Origin: Leucosporidium creatinivorum
Taxonomy: Eukaryota; Basidiomycota; Microbotryomycetes; Leucosporidiales; Leucosporidiaceae
Assembly: GCA_001600635.1 (NCBI GenBank)
Contig: BCKL01000008.1
Coordinates: 135,830 to 199,829, forward strand
Length of the DNA: 64,000 nt
Direction: 5' to 3'
The position numbers were made by a program, and so were the translations under genes. The first letter of the stretch is position 1, and each line of letters begins with the position of its first letter. The notes beneath the pieces are model-generated. The model saw nothing but the letters and a program-made list of their open reading frames with translations, ran no database searches and had not been told where the DNA came from. This document shows positions 45,354 through 54,485 of this stretch, in pieces.

Positions 45354-46950
45354 TCAGGCGGCGAGCGCCTTCTCCGCCGAAAAGAGCTGCTCCCCTGCCT
45401 GCTTGACCGTATCGCGTAGGGAGGTGTATCGGATTCCCAACTCCTTTTCGGCGCTATCGTCGGGTAAGTGAGACAAGGGAGGGTCAGCCTCGGTCGGGTG
45501 AAGGAAGTGGAAAGCGAGAGGATAACGAACGGAGTTGAGTCCCAGCCCCAGTGAGGGTTGGGCGTAGCGCCGGTGGCCTCCTTGGTAGGGATCCGATGAG
45601 CTTGCTCAGGGAACTCTTCCTGTGTAGTATAGTGCGTGAGCTGAGGTCACTGAGAGGAAGCTCGGCTTGCTGACTTTGAGGATCCGAGCAATCTCGGAGT
45701 TGGAGTTCTCGCCGCCGATGAAGAGGTAGCGGTTCGATGTACCACGAGCGATAGCCTCGTAGTGAGCTTTCGCGACGTCGAGGACGTTGATGAAGACCTG
45801 CGAGCCACACGGGATCAGCTTGAGCCGAGAAAACGAGCTCGGCGAAAGGACGAACGGGAACAGCGCTCATGGGAATCTCCTCGGCGTCGACGATGCTCCA
45901 TATGGCTGCAGCAGAGAGGTTAAGATCCGATAGCGACGATACAGGCTGTAGAGCGGGTCCGAGGATAATGGGAGGGACGATCTGTCGGCGGAGACGGGTC
46001 AGGCCGACCTCGGCTCGGCCGACTGGGCGCAGAGGACTCACAGTCGACATGGTAAAATGAGGCTTCTCCTCCTCGACAAACTTCCACGCAGCCTTCTCGG
46101 CGAAGGTCTTGGACGCGAGGTAGGTGAAGATGGGAATTTTGAACGCGCAAGCTTCCTCCCAGACGAAGGGGGACCAGACTTCCGAGGTGCGAATGAAGCC
46201 GACGTCGTCGCCTTTAGACATGTCTTGAGCGGCGGCGAGGCTGTGAGCGTTCAGAGTGAGCGAGTATTTACGGACGGAGACGTAGGAACTGCTCACGAGG
46301 ACGTGATCACGACGCTCTTGACGCTCGGCTCGGACTTTGCTGCCTTCAGGATGCTGGTAGTGCCCTTCAACGCTGGCTCAAGCATATCTTTGAGGTTGTC
46401 CTGGAGTATAAATCGAGTGAGCTGCCGCTCAACACCCTCGATGTCCAGAAAGGGAGCTCGGCGCACCTTGAAAGTCGTGAAGAAAGGAGAAGCCGTGTGT
46501 GCGACAGCGTCGACTCCCTTGATGGCCTCGTCGAATGCGCCGTCCTCGGCAAGCTCCTTGACGATGACGAACTCGATGTTCTTGGCGTGCTCGGGGTCTG
46601 CGAAGGGCGAGGCAGGGTCAGCTCGGAGCTCGTTTTCCGCCACTGCTCGGCAAGAACTGGACGATTGGGACTCACACTTCTTGAGCCAGGCATCGGCTTT
46701 GGCTTGCGACCGAGCGGTACCGCGCACTGTATGGAGCCAGAGGTGAGCTCAGTGGCCCAGATGCGCAACGCGTCCGACGACAAGATATCGGCGCCGCCGA
46801 GAGGCTTCGGCGCAGCAGGGTAGCTGCAAAGAGAAGGTCCAACTCACCTCGCCAGCCCTTCTTGAGGAACTCGAGAGTAGTAGCCGAGCCTACGAAGCCG
46901 CTGACACCCGTGATGAGGACCATTCTGGAGGTCGAAGGAGCGGGAGACAT
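45354..46950 (-). CDS. NAD(P)-dependent SDR reductase, dihydroflavonol-reductase/aldehyde-reductase-like
   Basis: Multi-exon gene starting MSPAPSTSRMVLITGVSGFV at 46950. The Rossmann nucleotide site is TGVSGFVGS (TGxxGxxG, extended SDR), followed by RVRGTARSQAKADAWLKK, whose Arg pair suggests NADP. Further blocks are GVDAVAHTASPFF, KGTTSILKAAKSEPSVKSVV, the substrate-site Ser in ITSSFAA, and the catalytic Tyr-x3-Lys written here as TYLASKTFAEKAAWKFVEEE. Then come TMSTIVPPIILGPALQP and VFINVLDVAKAHYEAIARG. The overall plan resembles Sporobolomyces aldehyde reductase II and yeast Gre2. The substrate cannot be read from sequence. Two introns have GTTCGT donors (45530 and 45855), an unusual concentration. 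Confidence 0.88.
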
Positions 46951-48350
46951 GGCAAAGAAAAAAGGGCTTGGGCTTGAAGGTGAGGGCGAGGGGAGCTCGG
47001 GAAGAGGTGTAGGATGGAGCGGGGGGAGTGTTGTGAGGTAAGGCGGCGCAGGAAGGAGGAAGAGAGCAACAGCTGGTAGACTATCGCCTTCCGAGGTTGA
47101 GCCCCACTCGGCTCTCGCCTGCCGGATCTCTCTCCGCTGCGCCGAGGTGCAGAGATGCTGCAAGAGCCGCCTCGAGCGCAGTGTACATCCGACCTGTACC
47201 GCGTTGACCGCCTCAGGTCACATCGGATCCCAAACTGCTTCGACAGCCTCCCCTTCAGATATTTAGACTTTCGTCTCTTGCTCCTCCGAGTTTGCTCCTC
47301 GCCGAACTCCGACATTCCGGTCGGTAAGCTACTCCCGGTAGACTGCTGTGCAGCTCATTCAGAGAGAGAGGCGACAAGAAATGAGACGAAGCTGCAGGTC
47401 ACGGCGAGAGGAAGAAAGGCGAGGGAGAGGCTCGAGCTCGACTTGGAGCGGCGCCGACCTCGAGGGAGGGGCGAGGGAGATGGTACTGGCTCAAGTCACT
47501 ACCAAGGAAACATCGCACATCATTCTCGAGTCGGTCACTTCCCACTCCGCCGTCCCCACGGCTCTATCAAGGTGCAGAGGGCCTCCGCTTCACCCCAGCT
47601 CGGCGATGGCGGGGCGAGTGAGGGAGCAGGATCCTACAGCTTGACAGAGGAATACTTTGGCGGTAGAAAGCAGAGTAGAGCTGATCCCACGAGCCTCTCT
47701 TCGTCATTTATAATGTGCTCCAGCCTCGACAAGCCTCCTAATCGTCTCGGCGCAGTCGAGATGGCTACAGGACGGCTCGAAATGCTACAGAAACATCCAA
47801 TCTTTCACTCTGCACCTTGCTACAGCCTTCAAAACCCAACAATGGGAAAGGGCTCGGCCTTCCTCCTCGCCATTTCGCGCCCACGCCGGCCTCTCTCTCT
47901 CCCTTCCTCCTCATTCCCCTCGACTCTTCTACAACTCGAACGACACAGGGTTCGCTTCCGCCTGTTGCACCACCTGCAAGACGTTCAGCAACACGCTCAG
48001 GTCAGTCTCCCACGCGCTCTTGCTCTGCTACAGATCCGAACTGACCGCGCTTCTCGCTGCCCCCAACAGCTCGTCGCATAACCGTACGCTGTTCCCAGCG
48101 CGTCGGACTTGATCTCAGTACATACTCACACTCTTTTCTCTACGAATCGTCATGTACAGGTCACCGCGGGTGAGTCTTGGAAGCCGGTACAGCGACCCGC
48201 TTGAACTGCACTAACGCGCCGTCTTGGCTCGTCTCCGCTCTTCCCCCTCATGCAGCTCTCGCAAGATCACGGCGCCGGGTGAAAGCATCTATTGCGCTTA
48301 ATCCCCCTTCTCTCACACACCACTCTCACCCATTACAACTCTCTACCGCT
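46951..48350. other. Divergent upstream region; spliced leader or small gene near 47.8-48.3 kb
   Basis: Between the SDR gene (minus) and the inositol-type transporter (plus). Intron-like units with donor, branch site and acceptor are visible at 48001-48069 (GTCAGT, AACTGACC, CAACAG) and 48170-48255 (GTGAGT, ACTAAC, TGCAG). They are either 5' UTR introns of the transporter or parts of a small gene. A short reading frame from the ATG at 47842 would join across the first intron and stop soon after. A 308-codon frame (47155-48081) has no recognisable content. Confidence 0.35.
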
Positions 48351-50786
48351 ATGGCTCCCCGCCCAGCTTCCACCTCGACCGTGTCCGTCGAGGACACTCA
48401 CAAGGCCGTCCAGCACCCTCAGGATGCCAGTCGCGCTCCTTCCATCAAGTTCAACGCCTCGGGCGAAGTGGACGAGTCGATCGTTCGCGCCGAGGGCGAG
48501 GATAGGACCACTCTCTTCGTTTGGGGACTGGTCGCGGCCGCTGCTACCGGTGGCTTGCTCTTCGGATTCGATGTGATTGGTGCAGATTGCAAATCGTGAA
48601 GCTATCAAGCTGATCTGTATTTATGCCTGCAGACCGGAGTCATCGGAGGCGCTCTCGTCCACCGCGACGTCGCTGCCGACCTCGGCAAGGTTCCCCTCCG
48701 CAACTTCCAGAAGGAGGTGCGTGCTTTCAACGGAGCAGGCTGTGGAAACACATAGCTGACATGTTCTTCCTGCAGATCCTCACTTCTGCAACCACCCTCG
48801 GCGCCCTCTTCGGCGGCATGGGATCCGGCCTCCTCGTAGGTCGAGTCGCCCTCCGAGCCATCCCCGACGTGTCACTCACCTTCTCTCTACTCACTCGCAG
48901 GCGGATCTTCTCGGACGCAAGTTTGTGATCGGTCTCGCTGATGTGATCTTCATCATCGGTGCTGGTGAGTCGCATCGCTGCCGCCCTTCCCTTCTCCGTC
49001 GCTGACCTCACGCTCGCTCCCCAGTTATGCAAGCCGTCGCGTTCGGCCCCAACGCGTACTGGATCATGGCCGTCGGTCGTCTCGTCCTCGGATTCGCCGT
49101 CGGATTTGCTGCTCTTATCGTCCCGTGAGCTGCGGAGCTTGGCTACTCATCGCAAGCCGAGCTGACTGTTCGCTTCTCGCAGCCTTTACATTGGAGAGCT
49201 CGCTCCTACCGCCATTCGTGGACGTCTCGTCACCCTCAACGTCGTCGCCATCACCTTCGGACAGGTTGTCGCGTACTTGCTCAACTTGGTACGCTTCGCG
49301 CTCAAGGACTTCGACCGAGAGCCGAGCTGACCCTTCCGCTCCTACAGGCCTTCCAAGACGTCGCCCACGGATGGCGCTACATGGTCGGACTTGGAGCTGC
49401 CCCTCCCGTGAGCTCTACACGTCCCCCCCGCTCTTGAGCTGCCGCTGATCGTTTCCTACGCAGATCCTCCAAATCTGCCTGCTCCACCTCTTGCCCGAGT
49501 CGCCGAGGTACCTCCTCCGCAACGGTCGCTTCGACGAGACTCTCGTCATCCTCCGCAAGGTCTACCCATACGCCTCGGAGGAGCAGATCAACCTCAAGGC
49601 TCGTGTCATCGAGTCGAGCGTGAAGCAAGTTGCTGGCGCCAGCACCGGTCTCGTCGCCACCTGGAAGAGGCTGCACTTCGTTCCCGCCAATTTCAGGGGA
49701 CTGGTCATCGCTTGCGGTCTGCAGGGCATCCAGCAGCTCTGCGGGTGAGTCTGCGCTGTCTGAGTCGTCGCCCGAGCATGACTGACCCGTTCCTCTCACA
49801 GCTTCAACACTCTCATCTACTACGCTCCGACCCTGTTCAAGAGCGTTGGATTCGAGAACTCGCTCGTCATCGGGCTCGTCATTGCCATCACCAAGTGAGC
49901 TCGCTTGAGCGTGTGCTTCTCAATGCCGAAGCTGACTCTCCGACCCTCTGCAGCTTCGTCTTCACCCTCGTCGCTCTCGCCATCATCGACCGCGCCGGAC
50001 GTCGTCGCATCGCATGCTGGACCATCCCTGGCATGGCCGCCGCCCTTGTTCTCGCCTCGGTCGCCTTCCACTTCCTCACCCTCGACACCGGAGGAAACCT
50101 GCCCGACAATGGAGTCGGACTCAACTCGACCTTTGCGCCTGTCGTACTTGCTGCTATGATTCTCTACGTCGCGTGCTACGCCACTGGTATCGGAAACATC
50201 CCTGTACGTCGATTTCGGTTCGCGAAGCGTCGAGCGAGAGCTGACTCCTCCTCCTCCACCTCACCGCAGTGGCAGCAGGGAGAGCTCTTCGAGATGCACG
50301 TTCGTGGTATGGGCACGGCCATCTCGACCTCTTGCAACTGGGGTGAGTCCCTCGGTCGACCTCTTAACAGAGCAACCGCTGACTTCACGCCCTCTCGCAG
50401 GTGGAAACCTCATCATCGGATCGACCTTCCTCTCGCTCATCGACCGCATTACCGCCGCTGGGTGAGCTTTACTACTTTCATTTGCGAGGTGGGACCTTAG
50501 CTGACCTGCCCTGCCTCTTTCCTTCCCCTCTCGCAGCGCCTTCGGCTTCTACGGTTCGTCCTCGGCCGCTTTCGCTCGCCTTCGACCCTGGCTGACCTTC
50601 TCGGCTCCCACAGCTGGTCTCTGCGCCCTCGGAGCCGCCTTCTGCTGGTTCCTCTACCCCGAGACGGCCGGCCTCTCTCTCGAGGAGACTCGCGAGGTCT
50701 TCTCCGAGAGCTTCGGCATCAAGAAGGCTAACAAGCTTCGCAAGGAGAAGGAGGAGGCGCTTCGCCAGTTCCGTGGTGCCGCTTAG
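48351..50786 (+). CDS. ITR1: MFS sugar transporter, myo-inositol transporter (ITR) type
   Basis: Proton-coupled uptake carrier of the plasma membrane with twelve helices, split into about 12 exons by short introns. Starts MAPRPASTSTVSVEDTHKAV at 48351. Sugar-porter signatures in order: GLLFGFDTGVIGGALVHRDV, TLGALFGGMGSGLLADLLGR, GRLVLGFAVGFAALIVPLYI, GELAPTAIRGRLVTLN, LPESPRYLLRNGR, QGIQQLCGFNTLIYYAPTLF, DRAGRRRI, GNIPWQQGELFEMHVRGMGT and FLYPETAGLSLEETREVF. The central block NFVFTLVALAIIDRAGRR and the WQQGELF motif resemble ITR-type inositol carriers more than hexose carriers; the substrate remains an inference. Its promoter side holds at least two probable 5' leader introns. Confidence 0.88.
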
Positions 50787-51246
50787 ACTTGGTTAGATCT
50801 TATACAGCTACCCCTATATCTTTTGACTCCCTTACACATCGCCACAAACGCGACCCGTCGTTCAACTCGGCGGTCTCTTAGATCTCTAGACTCCTTCTCA
50901 TATACTTTCTACCTCGAATGCAACCCGCTGGACTTCGACTCTTTAGCCCGGTCGTCCACAGAGAGCTAGAGTCGGCGAAGCTGGAGCAAGCGCTCGCTGC
51001 TTTCTACTCGGCGCCGAAGGATGGCCGCTCCAGATCCGCACCTGCCATCTGGAAGGCACCTCATCTTGATAAGTTGCCTCTCAAGCGGCGGCGTAGCACT
51101 AGCTATGCAGGTGAAGCTGTAATCATGCCGCCGGCTCTGGCCACTCCCCTGTCAGCATCAGAGTCCGAGAGCCGAGCCGAACCTCTCTCTTCCTCCTTCC
51201 ATTCTCTCGTTTCTCTCGCCTCCGCCCGCCCGCCAGGATCGCTGCC
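50787..51246. other. Upstream region of the PHO13-like gene
   Basis: Contains the transporter 3' UTR, then a copied fragment of a transporter exon (50986-51069), then a CT-rich leader (about 51185-51240) ending at the next ATG. Confidence 0.5.
50986..51069 (+). repeat. Partial copy of an MFS transporter exon
   Basis: Matches 55651-55755 in the drug-exporter gene. Both encode AAFYSAPKDGRS and then IWKAPHL in the same relative frame, with a gap of about 20 bases in this copy. It sits in front of a phosphatase gene where no transporter is encoded. Confidence 0.75.
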
Positions 51247-52477
51247 ATGGTCCAAGAACTCACACAGATACAAGAGTATCAGCAGCTGCTCGACTCAGCA
51301 GACAACTTTCTGTTTGACTGTGACGGGGTGATTTGGGAGGGAGACCACTTGATTCCCGACGTCGACAGGGTCCTACAGCACCTGCGCAACCTCGGCAAAC
51401 GCATCTTCTTTGTCACCAACAATGCCACCAAGTCTCGTGCCAACAACAAGGCCAAGTTCGACAAGATGGGGATCCAGTGCGAAGTTGTGCGTTCGGTGAT
51501 CCTCGTTCGGTGATCCTCGTTCGGGGCGAGGCAGGGCTGACAGGCTACATCTGGACCACAGGACGAGATCTTTTCATCAGCGTATGCCTCTGCTGCTTAC
51601 TTGAAGAACGTCCTCAACTTCCCCGCCGACAAGAAGGTCTATGTCATTGGCGAGAAGGGAGTCGAGGAGGAGCTGGAGAGCGTGGGCATCAAGTACAGCG
51701 GAGGAACGGTGAGCTCGACACTCTGCCCAACCTATGATTGCTATGCTCACCTTTGCTGCACCCTGGCAGGCGCCCGAGGACAACGTCTTTATCGACCTGA
51801 TGGACTTCTCCTCAATCACCGCCGATCCAGAGGTCGGCGCTGTGCTCTGCGGCCTCGACATGCACATCAACTACAAGAAGATCGCCCGAGGCTTCCGCTA
51901 CCTGCGCGAGAACGAGGTGCGGCCAGGAGAGCCCTGCCTCTTCCTCGCGACCAACCTCGACTCGACCTTTCCTACTCACGGCAGCGTCTACCCTGGTAAG
52001 GTGCTTCCGTGCTCGCTGAGCAGAGTAAGTACTGATCCTACTCTCTCGCAGGTGGAGGAGCGACCACCGCCGCGCTGATGTACTGCGCTGGCAAGGAGCC
52101 CATCACCGTCGGCAAGCCCGAGAAGGCCATGCTCGACAGCATCATCGAGACGTGAGTCCTCGCTTCCTTCTACAGCAGGAGAACATCACTGATCTACTTC
52201 TCACCCATCAGCTACAACCTAGACAAGTCCCGTACGCTCATGATCGGCGACCGACTCAACACCGACATCCTCTTCGGCGTGAACGGCGGCATTGACACAC
52301 TGCTGGTGCTCACGGGTAAGCTCTGGACGTACTCAACATACTTTATCAGCTTTTCTGACTTGCGTATCTGCAGGTATCAACCAGAAGGCCGACTACGAGG
52401 TCGAGAACCCCGTCGCCGTGCCGACCTACGTCGTCAAGAGCCTCGGAGACTTTGCTGTGCTCGCAGACAAGGCGTAG
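51247..52477 (+). CDS. PHO13: PHO13-like 4-nitrophenylphosphatase / phosphoglycolate phosphatase (HAD)
   Basis: About six exons. Starts [20 protein letters not shown] at 51247. HAD motif I is [10 protein letters not shown] (nucleophile Asp and acid Asp), motif [13 protein letters not shown], the C2 cap follows ([31 protein letters not shown]), then motif III Lys in [10 protein letters not shown] and motif [15 protein letters not shown]. This matches the eukaryotic PGP/PHO13 group, which clears damaged metabolites such as phosphoglycolate, in the cytosol. The first intron (51487-51561) contains a 14-bp unit repeated 2.4 times. Upstream lies a copied transporter exon fragment. Confidence 0.93.
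51491..51524 (+). repeat. Short tandem repeat in first intron of PHO13-like gene
   Basis: The unit GTTCGGTGATCCTC occurs at 51491-51504 and 51505-51518, followed by GTTCGG. Removing one unit would leave a 61-nt intron, the usual size here, so a recent slippage duplication is likely. Confidence 0.85.
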
Positions 52478-52634
52478 AAGTATAGACGATGTGTATAGAG
52501 CTTTTATCCGCGATTATTGAGCCCGGCCGAAGCCTCACGAGATCTCGAAAGTCGCCCGCGAAGCCCGAAACTGGCTCTCCCTCCTGCTTCCTCGTCGGTC
52601 TGCTCGCCTCGCTTCTTCGTCGCCACGCAAGCGG
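52478..52634. other. Short intergenic region between PHO13-like and glycosyltransferase genes
   Basis: About 157 bases between two plus-strand genes; it must contain the 3' end of one and the promoter of the other. Nothing else recognised. Confidence 0.4.
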
Positions 52635-54083
52635 ATGCTAAGCGGCTTACGGATACCAGGCGTTTCTGGTCGTGCACGAAGTCGAGGGAACGAGCTGCTG
52701 GGCTACGATGGGCTCGAGGACGACAAGCTCACGAAGAGGAGGGCAGTCAGGTCGCTGACGGGCAAGCGGAGAGCTTTCGTACTACTAATAGGACTCGTCT
52801 CAGCCACGGTGAGCTCACTCTACCCTTGAAGCTGACTTTAACGGGCTACAACTGACGTCTTGTTTGCTGCCCTAGCTCTTCGTCCTTTGGCGTCGCTACG
52901 AGCTGCACATCGAGATCCAAGTCTTCTCGCGAGGCTGGATCAGGGACACTATCCTCCCCACCCCACCGCTTTCCTCGACATGCTTCGCTCCCAGCGCCAT
53001 CGCTCGCTCCTCCTACCCCGCCGACCTCGCGCAAGCGCCTTCCTTCGTCGAGCTGCACGCTGGTCTCGGTATGACCCTTGGGAACGACTGCTATAACTTT
53101 GCCTCGACCATCCCTCGCTCTCCCCTGCCCGAAATGGTCCTGCCCAAGCACACCGTGTTCCACACCTACTGGCGCTCCGACCTCCTCCCCCTCGGCCCTC
53201 GTCAAATCGCTCTCTTCGACTCGCTACTCGCTACACAAGACCGCAAGTCGACCTCGGTGATCCTCTGGACCAATTCGCCCTCCACCGCTCAACTCGAGGC
53301 ACATCCGAAACTCTCGCCGCTGCTGAAGCGGTACGGACAGCGCTTCACCGTTCGGTCGGTGGACAAAAGAAACCTGGCGAGAGGTACACCGATGGAGGGG
53401 CATCAGCTGCTGGACATGGCCGATGCGAAGGCGTGGCTAGACGGCGACCTCGTTCGGGTCCTCGTCTTGTGGGCGAAGGGAGGGATTTGGGTGGACATGG
53501 ATACCATCATGACAGGGAGAGACATGAGGGTACTGGGAGAGTCCGAGTGGGTGACGCAATGGGATTGCTACGGTTAGTATGAGGTCTCGGTCGTCGATCT
53601 CGGCGCTCGCTGACCGCCCTCGCTGACTCTACAGACAAGGTCTACGCTCCCCTCAACGGTGCCATGATGCACTTCCACGAAAACTCGCCCTACCTCTGCG
53701 AGATGCTCTACGCCATGGCCAACGATCCACCACCGAAGAAGGGAACGACGGATTGGGGATCTCGCCTCTACCACAAGGTCTGGCGTCGGCTAGTCGAGAA
53801 CGGCATCGCTCCCTTCAAGATCCTTCCCTACTGCTTCACCGACGGGCAGACCTGTCGACTCGACAATCGACTACCGGATCCCTTCGCCACGAACGACGGG
53901 GAATGGGGCAAAGGGAGGGCCGCCGAGTTGAGGAAGAAGGTCGGCAGCGTATGGGCGGTGCATCTGCACAATCAGTGGGAGAAGGAGTTCCCAAAAGATG
54001 GATGGGTGAGGGGCATGATCCTCAACAAGGTCGAGGACGCCGTGAGGAGGTATCGGTCGGTGGAGATAGAGGAGCCGGCCTAG
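52635..54083 (+). CDS. DXD-type glycosyltransferase (Och1/Gb3-synthase-like fold), type II membrane protein
   Basis: Predicted 440 aa from three exons (52635-52808, 52875-53573, 53634-54083); the frame closes exactly. A short basic cytosolic tail (LTKRRAVRSLTGKRR) precedes a signal anchor (AFVLLIGLVSATLFVLW). In the lumenal catalytic part, IFHTYW-like FHTYWRSDL and SVILWTNSPSTAQLE are followed by AKAWLDGDLVRVLVLWAKGG and IWVDMDTIM, where DMD is the metal- and nucleotide-sugar-binding DXD. APLNGAMMHFHENSPYLCEM, a Cys-containing region (LPYCFTDGQTCRLDNRL) and VWAVHLHNQWEKEF follow, as in TcdA/TcdB-related alpha-glycosyltransferases of the Golgi. The sugar transferred is unknown. Confidence 0.85.
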
Positions 54084-54485
54084 CTGGCACTGCAGGATCA
54101 ATCAAGGCTGCTTAGCATGTGTTATGTAGCAGTCGATACTGCGACCGACCGTTAGAGAGCGAAGGGTTTACCCAAAGATGTACAGGACTCGCTGGGCAAG
54201 TGCTTCCTAACCAGCGCCGAGCTTGCGCCGAAGCAGTCTGTTGTCGAGATCGTACACGTCAGAGAAAACTGCTTGACTCTTAGCTACTCACTTTGCCGCC
54301 TTCTCATCTCGTCGGCTCTCTGCGTCGCAAGCCCTTTCGAGCCGGCGCCGACAGTTCCGCCAAGCGCGTGCTCCCCTCTCCCTCCTGCCACGTCTTGCCT
54401 CGTCTCTTGCGCCTTCGACCAGCACCAAGGGTCTTCTTCAAGCTAAAAGCTACAGAAGGACTACTACCTTGCACCGACCCACAAG
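54084..54485. other. Intergenic, promoter of the drug exporter
   Basis: About 400 bases with GCGCCGAG and GCGCCGAA near 54215 and a CT-rich leader close to the next ATG. No gene supported. Confidence 0.45.

Noticed and set aside
47155-48081. 308-codon plus-strand frame upstream of the inositol-type transporter
   Set aside because: No family signature, low-complexity basic content, and it reads through a well-formed intron at 48001-48069.
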